This document shows, piece by piece, positions 47,355-59,005 of a stretch of DNA of 64,000 bases. Source of the DNA: Erythrophleum ivorense (lineage: Eukaryota > Streptophyta > Magnoliopsida > Fabales > Fabaceae); the NCBI GenBank assembly GCA_026724425.1, contig JAIUCV010000002.1:5647001-5711000 (forward strand). The letters run 5' to 3'. The stretch's first letter is position 1, and each line of letters begins with the position of its first letter. The notes beneath the pieces are model-generated. The model saw only the letters and a list, made by a program, of their open reading frames with translations. It ran no database searches and was not told where the DNA came from. The translations under genes were made by a program, and so were the position numbers.

Positions 47355-47880
47355 ATGAAGTGATGTTATCATTAGGAAAAGTAAAAAACACATTGCACTT
47401 TTTTTTAATCATGATTTTGTCTCATTAGATTCTCTTAATATGATTTTTAATGAGGTAGTTTATATTATAAATATTGTATACTTTTTTCTTTTACTAAATT
47501 TTTATCCTACTATGTTTTTCCTAATAAGATTTTAATAAGGTATATTATTTGTTAATATACATCTAAGAGAGAGAATTGTAAAAAAAATAATTATGTGAAT
47601 GTTTATAACTTCTAAAGAATAATTCTTTGAGATTTTTCTCATATTTAATAGTATATACCCTATAACTTTTAAAAGATTTATATTGTATAATTATGTAAAT
47701 TAATTTTTTTATTTATGTCATTATAACTCAAAAGCTTATCTTTATGATTGATGGCCTATAAATAGATACATATACTAAACATAAAGCATCAAAGAAAAGA
47801 GAATTATTCTCTAGTCTCTTCCTAATTTACTCTCTTACTCTTATTATATTTTTATATTTCTATTAATTTTATAATAAAAT
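47355..47880 (+). repeat. Probable 3' LTR of the copia remnant
   Basis: Downstream of the copia RNase H there is the pyrimidine- and TTTTAATGAGG-rich sequence usual for copia LTRs (47400-47560), then a TATA-like cctataaatagatac at 47757 and a ctctctt-rich segment. The exact ends and a partner LTR were not found. Confidence 0.45.
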
Positions 47881-49588
47881 TAATCTTTTTATTTAAAAAG
47901 AAAACAAAATCTTATTTATATTTAAAAAAAAACTTAAAAGCATTGATGCTTAAGTTATAGGTAAAAATAAATAAAGAGGCTTAATCCAATAATAATATGT
48001 ATTATTAGAACAATAGATGAAATTATAAGTTCTTTCCTCTATTTGTTAAGAAGAAAAAGAAGAAGATAGTTTGCAACTAGTTGAGAACAGCCAAGAATGG
48101 TAAGGTCATGAATTCTATGGATTGTTTTTTAGTATAAACATATTTGCTTGCTTGCAATTGATTAGGATTCATTTTCTTTTTATATCTAAAGATTTGTCTA
48201 AGCTATTCTAAGCTTTTAGGAGTTAATAAAGTTATTATTGTAATAAGGACCTTGATAGTGTGTGTCAATCTATTATAAGTCTATGAAAATATTATACCTT
48301 TAAGATTATTGTTGTTAAACTCATGAATTAACTCTCTAATTTAATGAGTTTAAGTTTCTACTTAAAGAAATCATATTAACTCGTTTGTAAACTCGAATTT
48401 AATACAAAATTAGTTTAATTTGCTTTTGATTTAGATAAATTTAGTTAACTTAATGTATTTTAAACCAAGTTTGACAAATTTCTATATAACTGAGTCAAAT
48501 TGAGTTTAAAAAAGATAAAAATTCTTAAATCCAGTACAATCTATTAAAGAAGGATTAAAAGTAATATTTATATATTTATTGAAATTTTTATATTAAAAAA
48601 AATGAATTATAAAATATAAATAATTCTTTAAAAAAATAGTATAAATTTAAAGTGTATTTAAATAAATTTTTGTTCATATATTATATTTTATATGTGATTA
48701 TTAATAAATATAAACTCTTACGAATTTACGATATGATTCTATGTTATGAGTTTACCTTTTTTTTATGAATTTATTTAAACTCACGAATTTGACAACCTTA
48801 TTTAAGACAATCATTAAAAAAATGCTAAATTTATAATTTTTTAATTATAAATTAACACATCTTACTAAGTTGAAATGGCTTTTTTCTATTACAAAGTTAT
48901 TAATTTTATAAGACTAAGAAAGTATTTTTAGTATACAAATAAGTTAAAGAGAAATAAACTATAATTAGAAATGTAATTGTATCGATAAAATTATAATCTA
49001 TAAATTTGTTATTGGTAATTATATTTTAATATTTTTTATTAAAGATTAAATAATATGATAAATTGAGATAATGATATATTATGTTAATATACTATTTAAT
49101 GATATTTCTTTAAAAATACTATTAAATATATTATATTTTAATATTTTATATCCTCCCAACCCTTATCCCTTTCTAGAAAACTTGGGGTAACTTTTTTTTA
49201 AATAATTCAAAAAATAAATAAAATTGGAGATTGGAGCAAGGCATTAAATATAGGAAAAGTTATGTTTAAGGATCAAGAAAATAAAAAATTTATTTTTAAG
49301 GACTATTATTATTAGGTTCAACGATTTGTTGCTAAACTCAGTTGGTAATCATCTTAAAACAAGTGATAACAGGTCCTTAAGAATAAATATTTTTACTTTT
49401 TGGTTTTTTATTATAATTCTCCCTTAAATAAATGATAAAAATAAAAATTACACTTTACTATTAAAGCATTTAATTTTTGACACTATAATAACAACAACAT
49501 TGGCTTGTTTAATTGGATAAAAGGAATGACATCAGAATTTAAGCCCTATCAACACTTTATTTAAGAGCACAATCATGACTTCAGATAG
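47880..49588. other. AT-rich spacer, no gene seen
   Basis: Very AT-rich sequence without an open frame of note. At about 49550 sequence resembling the upstream region of D resumes (tttaagagcacaatcatgac). Confidence 0.4.
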
Positions 49589-49915
49589 TCTAGATTGAGA
49601 GGATCCTCAATTGATTCTCAATTGAAAGCCAATTGATCCGAATCGTTAGATTTGATATAGATGTTTAATTTTTTTGATATTCTTTTTTGTTTTGAAGGAA
49701 GAAAACATAAATAAAACCAATTTTCGAATCTTCATTAGAAAAATTGTCTATTTGATAAAAATTAAAATGTTATCTTTATCCTACATTTTATTTCTTTTAA
49801 AATAAACAAAATTATCAAGGTAAGAAATGGACAAAAAATTGAAATATGAATCGTCTAAGTTGGATCTAGACAGTCCTGATCAATTGAAAGGCAATTAAGG
49901 GTTTTGAGAGGATTT
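49589..49915. mobile_element. Foldback MITE-like element upstream of E
   Basis: The two ends are inverted: AGGATCCTCAATTG and CAATTGATCCGAATCGTTAGAT on the left answer ATCTAGACAGTCCTGATCAA through GAGAGGATTTGG on the right. The arms are about 70 bases, imperfect. It interrupts sequence that is continuous upstream of D (cacccatggttccggatggg onward). The target duplication is unclear. Confidence 0.55.
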
Positions 49916-50029
49916 GGACTCTAACTGCGGGCTCAACAATTAATGCAGATGAAAATATCAAGCAAATCAATCATGTTGGGAAGATGGTTTTAATAAGCAA
50001 CTAGACCTGCAGGTTGTAACCCTGTTATT

Positions 50030-51400
50030 CTTTTTGTTGGAAAAAGGTTGCCCAAGCAAAAATAATGAGACACAATACTTTTCTTGATTGAAAGAACTTG
50101 TGAGGAGTTAATACCAAGCAACAAAATAATTTTTAAATAGTAGATATCTCAATGAAGTATAGGAATAAATAAGAACAAGAAAATGCACAATTCTAACATA
50201 AAAAACTTTTTCAATGTAAGAGGTAAAAACTATGAAACTTAGTCTAAAAAAATTTCACTATCGATGGATTAAGGTTACAACAAAGAGTCTTTGACAATTA
50301 CCAAAAACTTAACCCAACTCCTACTTATTATCAACAAAATAAAAATCACTACAATAGCACTATACAAAACCCAAGATAGAGATATAACAAACCAACTAAT
50401 AGAAAAAAAGAAAAAACAAAATCTAACAACATATTAAAATTTTGTAAATATGGGAATATAAATGATTCTCAAATTAAGAACAAAAAGTGAGCAAATTTTG
50501 TCTCCTCTTTCTTAGTTTCGATGTTGCACATATAGTAACAAGAGAAGAAAAATCTTTGAAAATATTGCAACGGAAGATCATAAAACAAAATTATTTATTC
50601 TAAAAGATCTTGTATTTTAATAGATCAAATAACTAATATTTGAAGTATTAGGACAAAAATACCTTCAATAACATTAATGAGTAGGGCAATAAACATCTCA
50701 TTCTCTTCGTATCTCTCAATCTCTAATTTGAATATTTTGTTTTGCATACAAAAGAGTTTTGTGGAAGAAAGAGAAAGAGAATAACAAATTAAGAGTGGCT
50801 CATTTGAGCCCCACACTCTCAATCATTCTCTCTCCCATAAAACCTTCTCTTATATTGTAGAGGAACCTAAAATTCTCTGTCTAGACAAGGTTACTCAATT
50901 TTATATAAATAAATCCTTTTATATGGATTATTCATAACATATTATCTCATGTGTATCTACTTAAAATTATGTCATTTTACATGCTATCATGCGAATTAAA
51001 ATATATAAGAAAAGCATTTATATTATTACACTTAAAATTTTAGATTCTTGAATGTTTAAAAATAATTTTAAAATATAAAATCCCTTAAAATAAATATTTT
51101 AATTTTATCATCCTCTCTATTGTATTTTTCCCAAAACGTTTCCGTTTTTATTTCTTCTGCCGATGCTTTTTTCCACGCCCACTTTTACCAATTTACACAA
51201 ATCGACTAAATCACGTCACACACACTTGCTCCTTTTTTTTTTCTTTTTTCTTTTTTACTTTGTGGGGCCCCACACGAGGAGAATTCACAACACTTTGTTC
51301 ATTTTTATTATTTCAAAATTCATAAAAATCTTCAACGTTATTTTATCAATTTTCATTTGGGCACATGACTCGGAGATTTGATTGCTTACGCATTGTGGAT
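50030..51400. repeat. Spacer upstream of E, partly paralogous to 33690-34690
   Basis: From about 50340 to 51380 it matches the region upstream of copy C. The first 300 bases are not matched elsewhere in the window. The short minus-strand frame at 50822-50625 is not conserved as a frame in the paralogue, so I call no gene. Confidence 0.55.
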
Positions 51401-51599
51401 ATCAGTTCTGCAAGGGGCATTCTTGCCCCCTTGTTTACCCCAAAAAATGAATCAAGCCTTTGTCAAACTAAAAATCAACAAAATCCAACCACATCAAAGA
51501 CGTCAAAAATTATAGCCACAGAACCCCATATAGGTTAAAATCAACTACAGTTATCGTAAATCTTATTCTGATATGCAATGGACATTTGTGTGTCCGGGT

Positions 51600-51652
51600 A
51601 GAAGGGTTTCGTCAGTACACCGTAAAAGTCTACCATTTGTGGCACCATAAAG
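51600..51652 (+). promoter_or_regulatory. Promoter module of GDSL-E
   Basis: One copy of the GAAGGGTTTCG to AAAGTCTACC module is followed by CATAAAG at 51646-51652, 44 bases before the ATG. It is nearly identical to that of copy C. Confidence 0.5.
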
Positions 51653-51689
51653 AGACCCAACTATCTTTCTTATCTCTGTGCTTTGGCCA

Positions 51690-53812
51690 ATGGAGTCTCT
51701 TAACACTACCAAGTTTCCCATCTCACTCCCTTGTTGTTTGGTGCTTTTATATATTGCTATCACGTTATTGAACCCTGTTTTCGCCACTAAAGTTTGTGAA
51801 TTTCCTGCCATCTTTAACTTCGGCGCCTCTAGCTCCGATACTGATGGTTTGGCTGCTTCCCTTTCAGCACCAACACCACCATATGGGGAGACCTATTTTC
51901 ACAGACCCGCAGGAAGGTTCTCTGATGGTCGTCTCATCATCGATTTCATAGGTAATTGTCTAATTGATCTTCACTTTCTGGTGCACACGTCTAATTTCTA
52001 AGTCTCTTAGAGGGACCTCTTCGTCAAGCAATTCAAGTGGTAACGTATACCCTTTTAACTGAAATACACATCCAACTACCGTTCCCGAGTTCTTCTATTA
52101 AATAGCAACCTTTTCATTTTTTTAAGGTTAGAAACGCATGTTTCTGGTTGCTCTTTAATGTTACAGAGCATGGAATACAGAGGATATTGATGGTTAAGAT
52201 GACTTAGCAATGGAGGTTTGGTAGGTCCATCAAACCCCGGAGGCTACTGAGGTTTGTTTTTACTTTTTACCAAAGGGGCCAACAGTGACAAGTATATTCT
52301 TTTTAGGCCAACTGACTAGTATTGAGGTGGAATAACATGATATTTTGTAGAACTTTTGGGATTATACCTTTTAGAAACCTTTTGGGTCCTACCAAATTAA
52401 GTCTATATTTTCCTTGACTTGATCTTGCAAAACGATGAAGGTAATTTCCCTTGGCGTAACACATGTTGATTAGATTAAAAAAAAAGTTATGCAGTCTAAC
52501 TCTAAACCCAAATCCTATTATGCATAAATGAATTTAATTATAATTTATAAATCATAAATTTATTTTCTACGAAAAGTTTTGAATTATCAATCTTGATTAG
52601 TTTTTTTTTTCTAATTTCAGCACAAAGTTTTGGACTCCCCTATCTCAGTGCATATCTTGATTCTGTGGGGACCAACTTTACACATGGAGCAAATTTTGCG
52701 ACAGCAGGATCGACAATCACAACCCCACCTAGTATTATACCTAGGGGTAAATTTAGTCCTTTCTACCTTGATATACAATACTCTCAATTCAAAAGATTCA
52801 TACCCAGAACACAATTTATTAGAGAGCAAGGTAAATAATTTATATCAATTAACATCTTTTTTGTGCTTTTGGGATTTCATTAATCTGAAACATATCATTA
52901 ATTTTGTGGTTGTTATAAAAATTTCTTGGTAGCAGGAATATTTGCAAGCTTGATGCCTAAAGAAAAGTATTTTAGTGAAGCTTTGTACACATTTGATATC
53001 GGTCAGAATGATCTTAGTGCTGGTTTTTTCAGTAACAAGACGTTAGAACAAGTCAATGCTTCTGTACCTAATATAATCGATGCTTTCTCAACAAATGTTA
53101 AGGTAATTTAATACGCCATCATTGATAATTTGGATTGTACTTGGGTTTTAATCTTCACTAATTTTTTTGTCGTAATTTAATGAACTCGGTGATCAAGAAC
53201 ATATACAATTTAGGAGCCAGATCATTTTGGATACAGAACATAGGACCCATTGGGTGCCTCCCTTATATTTTGGCCAGCTTCTTATCTACTGAAAGAGATG
53301 AGTTTGGTTGTGCAAAGTTTTATAATGAAGTAGCTCAATATTTCAACTACAAGTTGAAGAAAGCCATAATTCAACTTCGAAAGGACCTTCCTTTGGCTGC
53401 AATAACATATGTAGATATTTATTCTGTCAAGTACTCTCTCATTAGCAATCCAAAAAAATACGGTAAGTCTAATAAAAAATGATCACATTTTTTATGCACA
53501 TTGATACTTACTATCGATGGATGTGATTGGTAAAGTTGGTTTTATGGATGTGCAGGATTTGAGAAACCACTTGTAGCATGTTGTGGGTATGGAGGGGTGT
53601 ACAACTATGGCATTGCTGGGTGTGGAAGCACACTAATGGTGAATGGCACTGAAATTTTTGTGGGATCGTGTGAAAGACCATCAATTAGAGTGAACTGGGA
53701 TGGAGTTCATTACACCGAGGCAGCCAACAAAGTGGTTTTCGATCAAATCTCTAGTGGGGCTTTCTCAGATCCACCCCTTCCCTTGAACATGACATGTTAT
53801 AGAAATTCATAA
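51690..53812 (+). CDS. GDSL-E, GDSL lipase-like with altered block I
   Basis: Exons 51690-51951, 52621-52830, 52933 (or 52936)-53102, 53198-53462 and 53556-53812 join without a stop to 387 (or 386) residues. It has a signal peptide to about residue 32. Block I reads FGASSSDTDG: Ser47 is kept but the highly conserved Asp46 is Ala and Gly52 is Asp. GANF, GQND and WDGVH are intact. The exon 3 acceptor is a TAGCAG tandem site. An early TAA (53810-53812) removes the last five residues of the family C-terminus. WIQNIGPIG replaces WIHNTGPIG. Intron 4 is only 93 bp, placing it with the C-type copies. It may be a low-activity or non-catalytic homologue, or a young pseudogene. Confidence 0.78.
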
Positions 53813-54540
53813 AAGATTATGAACTAATAATCATTAGCTGCTAATCACTTCTTCCGTTTGTGTTACACATAAAGTATATTCCTCCATGCAAGCTGCACTC
53901 ATGGTGATATTCACTATTGAGTGAGGTTTATATGTTTACATCCCTTCCCTCTATTCTCTTAATAAATTTTCAGATTTCCCCATAGTATCCAAGTTAAAAT
54001 TCTATAATATGGATGCTACTCCTCAACTCTATTTCTCTCCCTTATTACCTAATAGCATTAAAAAAAAAAAAAAACAAGTTTTTTGGTTCATTGTTTATTT
54101 TCATTGGAAGAGAAAGCTTGATGGGCCATTGTTTTTGTTGGCTTCGTTGGGTTAACGTTTTCAAAAAAAAGTTTTGGATTAAACATCTTTGTCTATAATG
54201 TCTATAATAAATGTAGTCCTTCATGTCAAATATAACTTTGTGAAAATTATAAGAAAATAAAATTTTATCCCTATTAACAGGTCAAAACTTTTAATACAAT
54301 AGTAGACACTTAATCTAACAATTATGAAAAGAAGCCAACAGTATATCTTATTAATATTTCGTAATACATCAATAGAAGTAGTAAATTTAACATGCTCTCC
54401 ACAAAAAGGATGGAGTGTATTTGGTAATCTTGGGCTTATATATCACACGGCCTTTTCTTCACCTTTCGCTTTCATAGTCAAACATGATGGGCTTTCTTCA
54501 AGACGATCAATATGTACATCAGAATTATAGTCCAGCCCAC
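53813..54540. other. 3' flank of GDSL-E, end of the array
   Basis: The sequence still resembles the 3' flank of the other copies (ccatgcaagctgcactcatggtg), but the AATAAA of the others reads CATAAA here (about 53868). Homology to the array is lost by about 54540. Confidence 0.5.
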
Positions 54541-56784
54541 ACTATTACGAATCAATAATGTGTTTGAACTTTGAAGATATATGGTGTGTTTGGTTTTCCG
54601 TTTGCAAGACTCAAAATCATGTTTGTAAGAAAGCAACAATTTGTTGCTTCTACATAAACGTGGTTTTGAAACGGAATTTCAAACACGCACATAATCGGTT
54701 TCTTAGACCAAAAACAGGAACAGAAATGGATTTTGTTCCAAAATAACAGTCATGGGAGCATTTAAATAAATGGTAATGATATGGAGATGAAAAAAAAAAT
54801 CTATTACTATAATTTAGTAAAAATTCTATTAAAAGACTTTAAAAATTAATTTTTTTTGATATTATAAAAATATTTTGAATTTATTAGTCTTTAGATGAAA
54901 ATACTTTTGTATTAGTGATAATTGGTAATTTATTCCTTTAGTTTTTTAGAAAAAAAATTTTGATTTCTTAAAATCATTTTATAAAATTTTTATGATCTTT
55001 ATGAGAGAGAGAGAGAGAGAGAGGAATCATATCATGTGGGATGAAGTAATTTGAAATGAAATGAAAAGATAGCGAGAGAAAGAAAAAAAAGCGAGATGGG
55101 GTAGAGGTGGCCAATATATAAAAGAAAAAGAAAATGGACAGGAAGGGAGGTTGTGAACAGAGGCCTAGCTAGCTATTGAGGTGTCGGTACTCTCGTCTCC
55201 GTGTTTGGTAAGATACAGAAATATGGCAACTTCAACTTTTCTTGGGCTTTCACAACAATCAAACCAACGATTTTGACTAACGATTCAAATGACCCTTTAT
55301 TTTAAGCAACTATTCCGTGGTGTAATAGTCACATTATGTGATGTTTTATTAATTATTTATTTGTTAAATAAAGTTTAAACTTGACTGGGAACAATTTAAG
55401 TATCAATTACACATTACATGAATGCGGCTGTTACATCATATATTTGAATTTATTTGTTTTTTTCAAAGGGAAAGCGACTGCAGCTAGTTGCGCAGTTGCT
55501 GCTCTTCCATGTCATGGACAAGTTCATTTCATCTATTGTAGATTTTAAGTTTAAAAAAAAAATTATAATAATTTGTATAATATTTATTATATTTTTATAA
55601 TTATGATTTTATTTAACAAAGTATTATTTTAATTATAGAATTATATTTTTAAAAATAAAGACTCAAGAATTATTTTTTATTTTATTTATCTATTTTTTAT
55701 ATTTCATTCTGTTTTATATTATCTAACCAAATACATCATTAGTCTTTTGGTCTTTTAAATATCTGATGAGTTAGTATGATTAATTCTATTATAATAAATT
55801 TAAATATTAACCTTTTAAATCTTTTTAGGATTGACTCATAAGTATTTTCTTTATACTTTTCAAATTTTGATATAAATAATTTTTTTATCAAATTATAAAA
55901 GGAAATTTAGTTCATGAAAACCATCATATCTACTCGAGTAATATACAAAAAACGCACATGCAAATAGAGGTGAGCATGGTTTGGATTAATTCAATTTAGC
56001 CACTTTGACCAAATGAGCTAATTTAATTAAATGATTGAAAACTCTACTCAATTAATCCCATGGAGTTGGTCAAAGTCGGACCAATTTAACTCAGTTTTAA
56101 TGGATTTGGATTAAATTGAATCGTTAGATTTCGAAAAAAAAAATCTTGTACAATTTTAAAAAATCAAACTTAAATATTTCTTCAATTTAAACCATGAAAA
56201 TTAACATTTCAAACAACACAATAAAAATCAAAAGCATTTTAACACAACTTTAAATTTAATTCAACTAAAAACAAGATAATATTCATACTAAAAATTAAAA
56301 TTAATAAAAAATTCATATCTGAAATATAAATTTTAAATATTATGTAAATTTTAATCAATTGGTTGGTTTAGATTAGATGCCTAAGACAGATAGCTGATCT
56401 AATCAAATTTTACACAATTTCCATTCAATGGATAAATCAATTATCATTGAATCGAATTAGATCAATTGAAAAAACATATAATATAAAGCAAAATTACATC
56501 CTATTTAAAAAAAAAATTCTTAAATTATATAACACTTTCCTCTATTTTAAAAAACTACACGTATTTATCTTAATTTAAAGATGTATTACATTAACATTTT
56601 TACATTAAAAAATAAACAATGATTATATCTATTTTGACCAAAACATTCTTATATTTATTACTTGTATAGTATAAAAAGTATTTAATATGTATTTAAATCA
56701 ATATAAAATAGTCGCTATTTTAAATTTAAAATTAATTATATTAATAATTTTTAACACAAAATAAATAACATTGAAGTGAAAGTT
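54540..56784. other. Intergenic, no gene seen
   Basis: AT-rich DNA with a (GA)n run at about 55001-55022. No exon structure or protein homology is recognised. The ATG at about 55223 opens a frame of only 17 codons. Confidence 0.4.
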
Positions 56785-56793
56785 TGAAAAATA

Positions 56794-57614
56794 GGGATTT
56801 TGATTCAAATACGTTGTGATAAATTTACAATTTATCCAATGTACAATCGTTATTTTTATTTTTTTAAATATAATACAGGATTTTTTTTAATTTTTTTTAA
56901 TTTTTTTAAAAAATTAAATTTTTTAAAGGATATAGTTGATTTTCAACCGTGTCCATTTAATTTAAAAAAAATTAAAAATTAAAAATTAAAAAGTCGATCT
57001 TTTCAGGCAGAAAAAAGCTGTGGACATTTGCTTCGTAATTTTGTTGTCTGGAATTCACATCATTGCTTCTCTCTAAGATGCGATATTTATTGTTAACAGA
57101 TCCACGCAAATGATCACCAGGAATGTTTCCAGTGAAATTTATTCTTTCTTTTGAATTTTTCAAACTTGCCTCTGATTCTTCCTCATTGTTTGTACCTGAG
57201 GAATTGATACATCTACGAGGAACAACTACTTCTACTGGTAAATCATCCGAACCCCTTCTTTCGAGTTTCTGAAAGAACTCTGGGTTTAGTTCTTTATCAG
57301 TCAAGGCAAGAGCTTTCTTTTTCAATATTACAACTGCCTTCTCTGAGATGTTGACAGGTTTGGCTTTGGCTGTGGAGTCCAAGATGAAGAAAAACCCATA
57401 CAACGAAGCAAATATCCACAATTTTTTTCTGCTTAAAAAGATCAATTTTTTAATTTTTATTTTTATTTTAACTTAAATGGACACCGTTGAAAAGCAATCA
57501 TGTCCTTAAAAAAATTAAAAAAAAATACCATATTGTATCTTAAAAAAATAAAAATAATAACTGTGCATTGGACAAATTATAAATTTATCATAATGTATTT
57601 AAGTTAAAATCCCT
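56794..57614. mobile_element. Mutator-like element with long TIRs and an internal open frame (Pack-MULE candidate)
   Basis: The ends are inverted repeats of over 200 bases: GGGATTTTGATTCAAATACG on the left against GGGATTTTAACTTAAATACA for the reverse complement of the right end, continuing with small gaps to gcagaaaaaa...gtggacatttgcttcg (about 57041) and its partner (about 57402). Flanking TGAAAAATA (56785-56793) and TAAAAAATA (57615-57623) form a 9-bp target duplication with one mismatch. Long inverted repeats with a 9-bp duplication are the Mutator signature. The unique interior of about 360 bp has no transposase. Confidence 0.82.
56972..57445 (-). CDS. 157-codon frame spanning the Mutator-like element, captured fragment
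   Basis: The frame begins inside one inverted repeat (MIFLSRKKLWIFA) and ends inside the other (PEKIDFLIFNF), with a captured middle. The middle is hydrophilic, with typical plant-protein composition: VNISEKAVVILKKKALAL, ELNPEFFQKLERRG, LPVEVVVPRRCI, then an acidic NNEEESEAS segment. I do not recognise the source gene. It stays open across the whole interior, which is unusual for an intergenic insert. No intron signal is needed. Whether it is expressed is unknown; it may be only a gene fragment carried by the transposon. Confidence 0.45.
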   Translation of the reverse strand: MIFLSRKKLWIFASLYGFFFILDSTAKAKPVNISEKAVVILKKKALALTDKELNPEFFQKLERRGSDDLPVEVVVPRRCINSSGTNNEEESEASLKNSKERINFTGNIPGDHLRGSVNNKYRILERSNDVNSRQQNYEANVHSFFLPEKIDFLIFNF

Positions 57615-57623
57615 TAAAAAATA

Positions 57624-58946
57624 CATTGTTTAATAAGTTATATTTTTAATAAAAGAGGTTAATACTTATCCTTGCAGATCTTTTGATCAATTTTTAACTT
57701 TAAAAGAGATCTATATATATATTTTTAATAATAAAAGAGAACAATGAATAATTTAGATATCTTTAAAAAAATAAAAAAGTAATTTATTCACTAATATATG
57801 TATACAAATGTGCACTGCTTGACCAACAAGATCTTACCATCTTAAATATAGCAGACCAAGGCATTCTTAATATTCATGAATATGTATCAAAACCTCGCCC
57901 CGAACATACCTGCGAGATATTTGTCAGTCATGTCTACCTTCCTACTCAAGTGCTCCATGGCTTCTCTTCTGTTCAAGTCATCAATTAGTCATGAAAATTT
58001 CTTTGTCGGAAAGGAAAATGCATTGATTCTTCAAACTACGGCGAGAATTTAGCATCAGCTTATTAGGATAAAGTTGCTCATCACACAACCCTTTCGGGCG
58101 AGCCTTAAACGTAATGATAAAGCAATATATATATACACACAGACACACACACACAGACACACACAAAATAATTCAATCCTATTCCTACATCTATCTTCCT
58201 GTGATCGAAATGATGCCACACTTCCTACATGTCCCTCTTGTGATACGCTTGTTGATTTGGGTTGGGGTGAGGATTCGATTCCATGACGTCTTGTCATTTT
58301 CCTTAAAGCTTTTCTCTATCAGCCACTTCCATTGGGGGTCCTAGTGATATGCCGTCCCTTACGTTGGTCAATTTACAAGCGCCTAATCGGACATGCACAC
58401 ATGCACTATGACTTGCACGTGGGAATGGAATATTATTGGGATTCACCATCATTATTGGTTAGCAATACCTCTTAAAATTGATAATTTGATGCCACTTTAT
58501 GAATACCCAATTGAGTGTTATTTGAGAATTGAAATCTAAGGAACAAGACATTCTTCCACTTGGACAACTATAGGACAAATCACATAGCGTTATGCAATAG
58601 GGCCCTTATGCTTCACTGTTTCCCACCATGGCTACCTAACATGGGGGGTTTGGCACTCAACAGTTCAGAAAAGTAAATAAGGAATACTCAAATGGAATCC
58701 TTTTTAAGTATATAAATCTTAAAACCAGAGCAATTTCAACAACTCTTTTACAGGCTGTATAGTCCATAACAATGGAGAAAATAGAGAAATTGCAAAAGAA
58801 AATTGTCAAGAACTCGAGCACTCAAACCTCAAAAGCATACTACAAAGCAGTTCTTTCTTTCTTTTTCTTTTTGTGAATTAAAAAGGCAAATTTTTTTAGC
58901 GTAGTAAAGTTAATTTGAGTACACTATTTATAGTATTGATATAACT
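57624..58946. other. Intergenic, no gene seen
   Basis: The stretch holds a (TA)n(CA)n microsatellite at about 58128-58165. Several overlapping short frames on both strands around it are by-products of the repeat. No domain is recognised. Confidence 0.4.
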
Positions 58947-59005
58947 TTACAGTGAGACTGTGGAGTGAGGAGCAACGCCACAACGAAATTGAAAAGCCTT
59001 TTCCT

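Noticed and set aside
58055..58344. Overlapping frames on both strands
   Set aside because: They are driven by the CA/TA microsatellite; no homology or splice structure is apparent.
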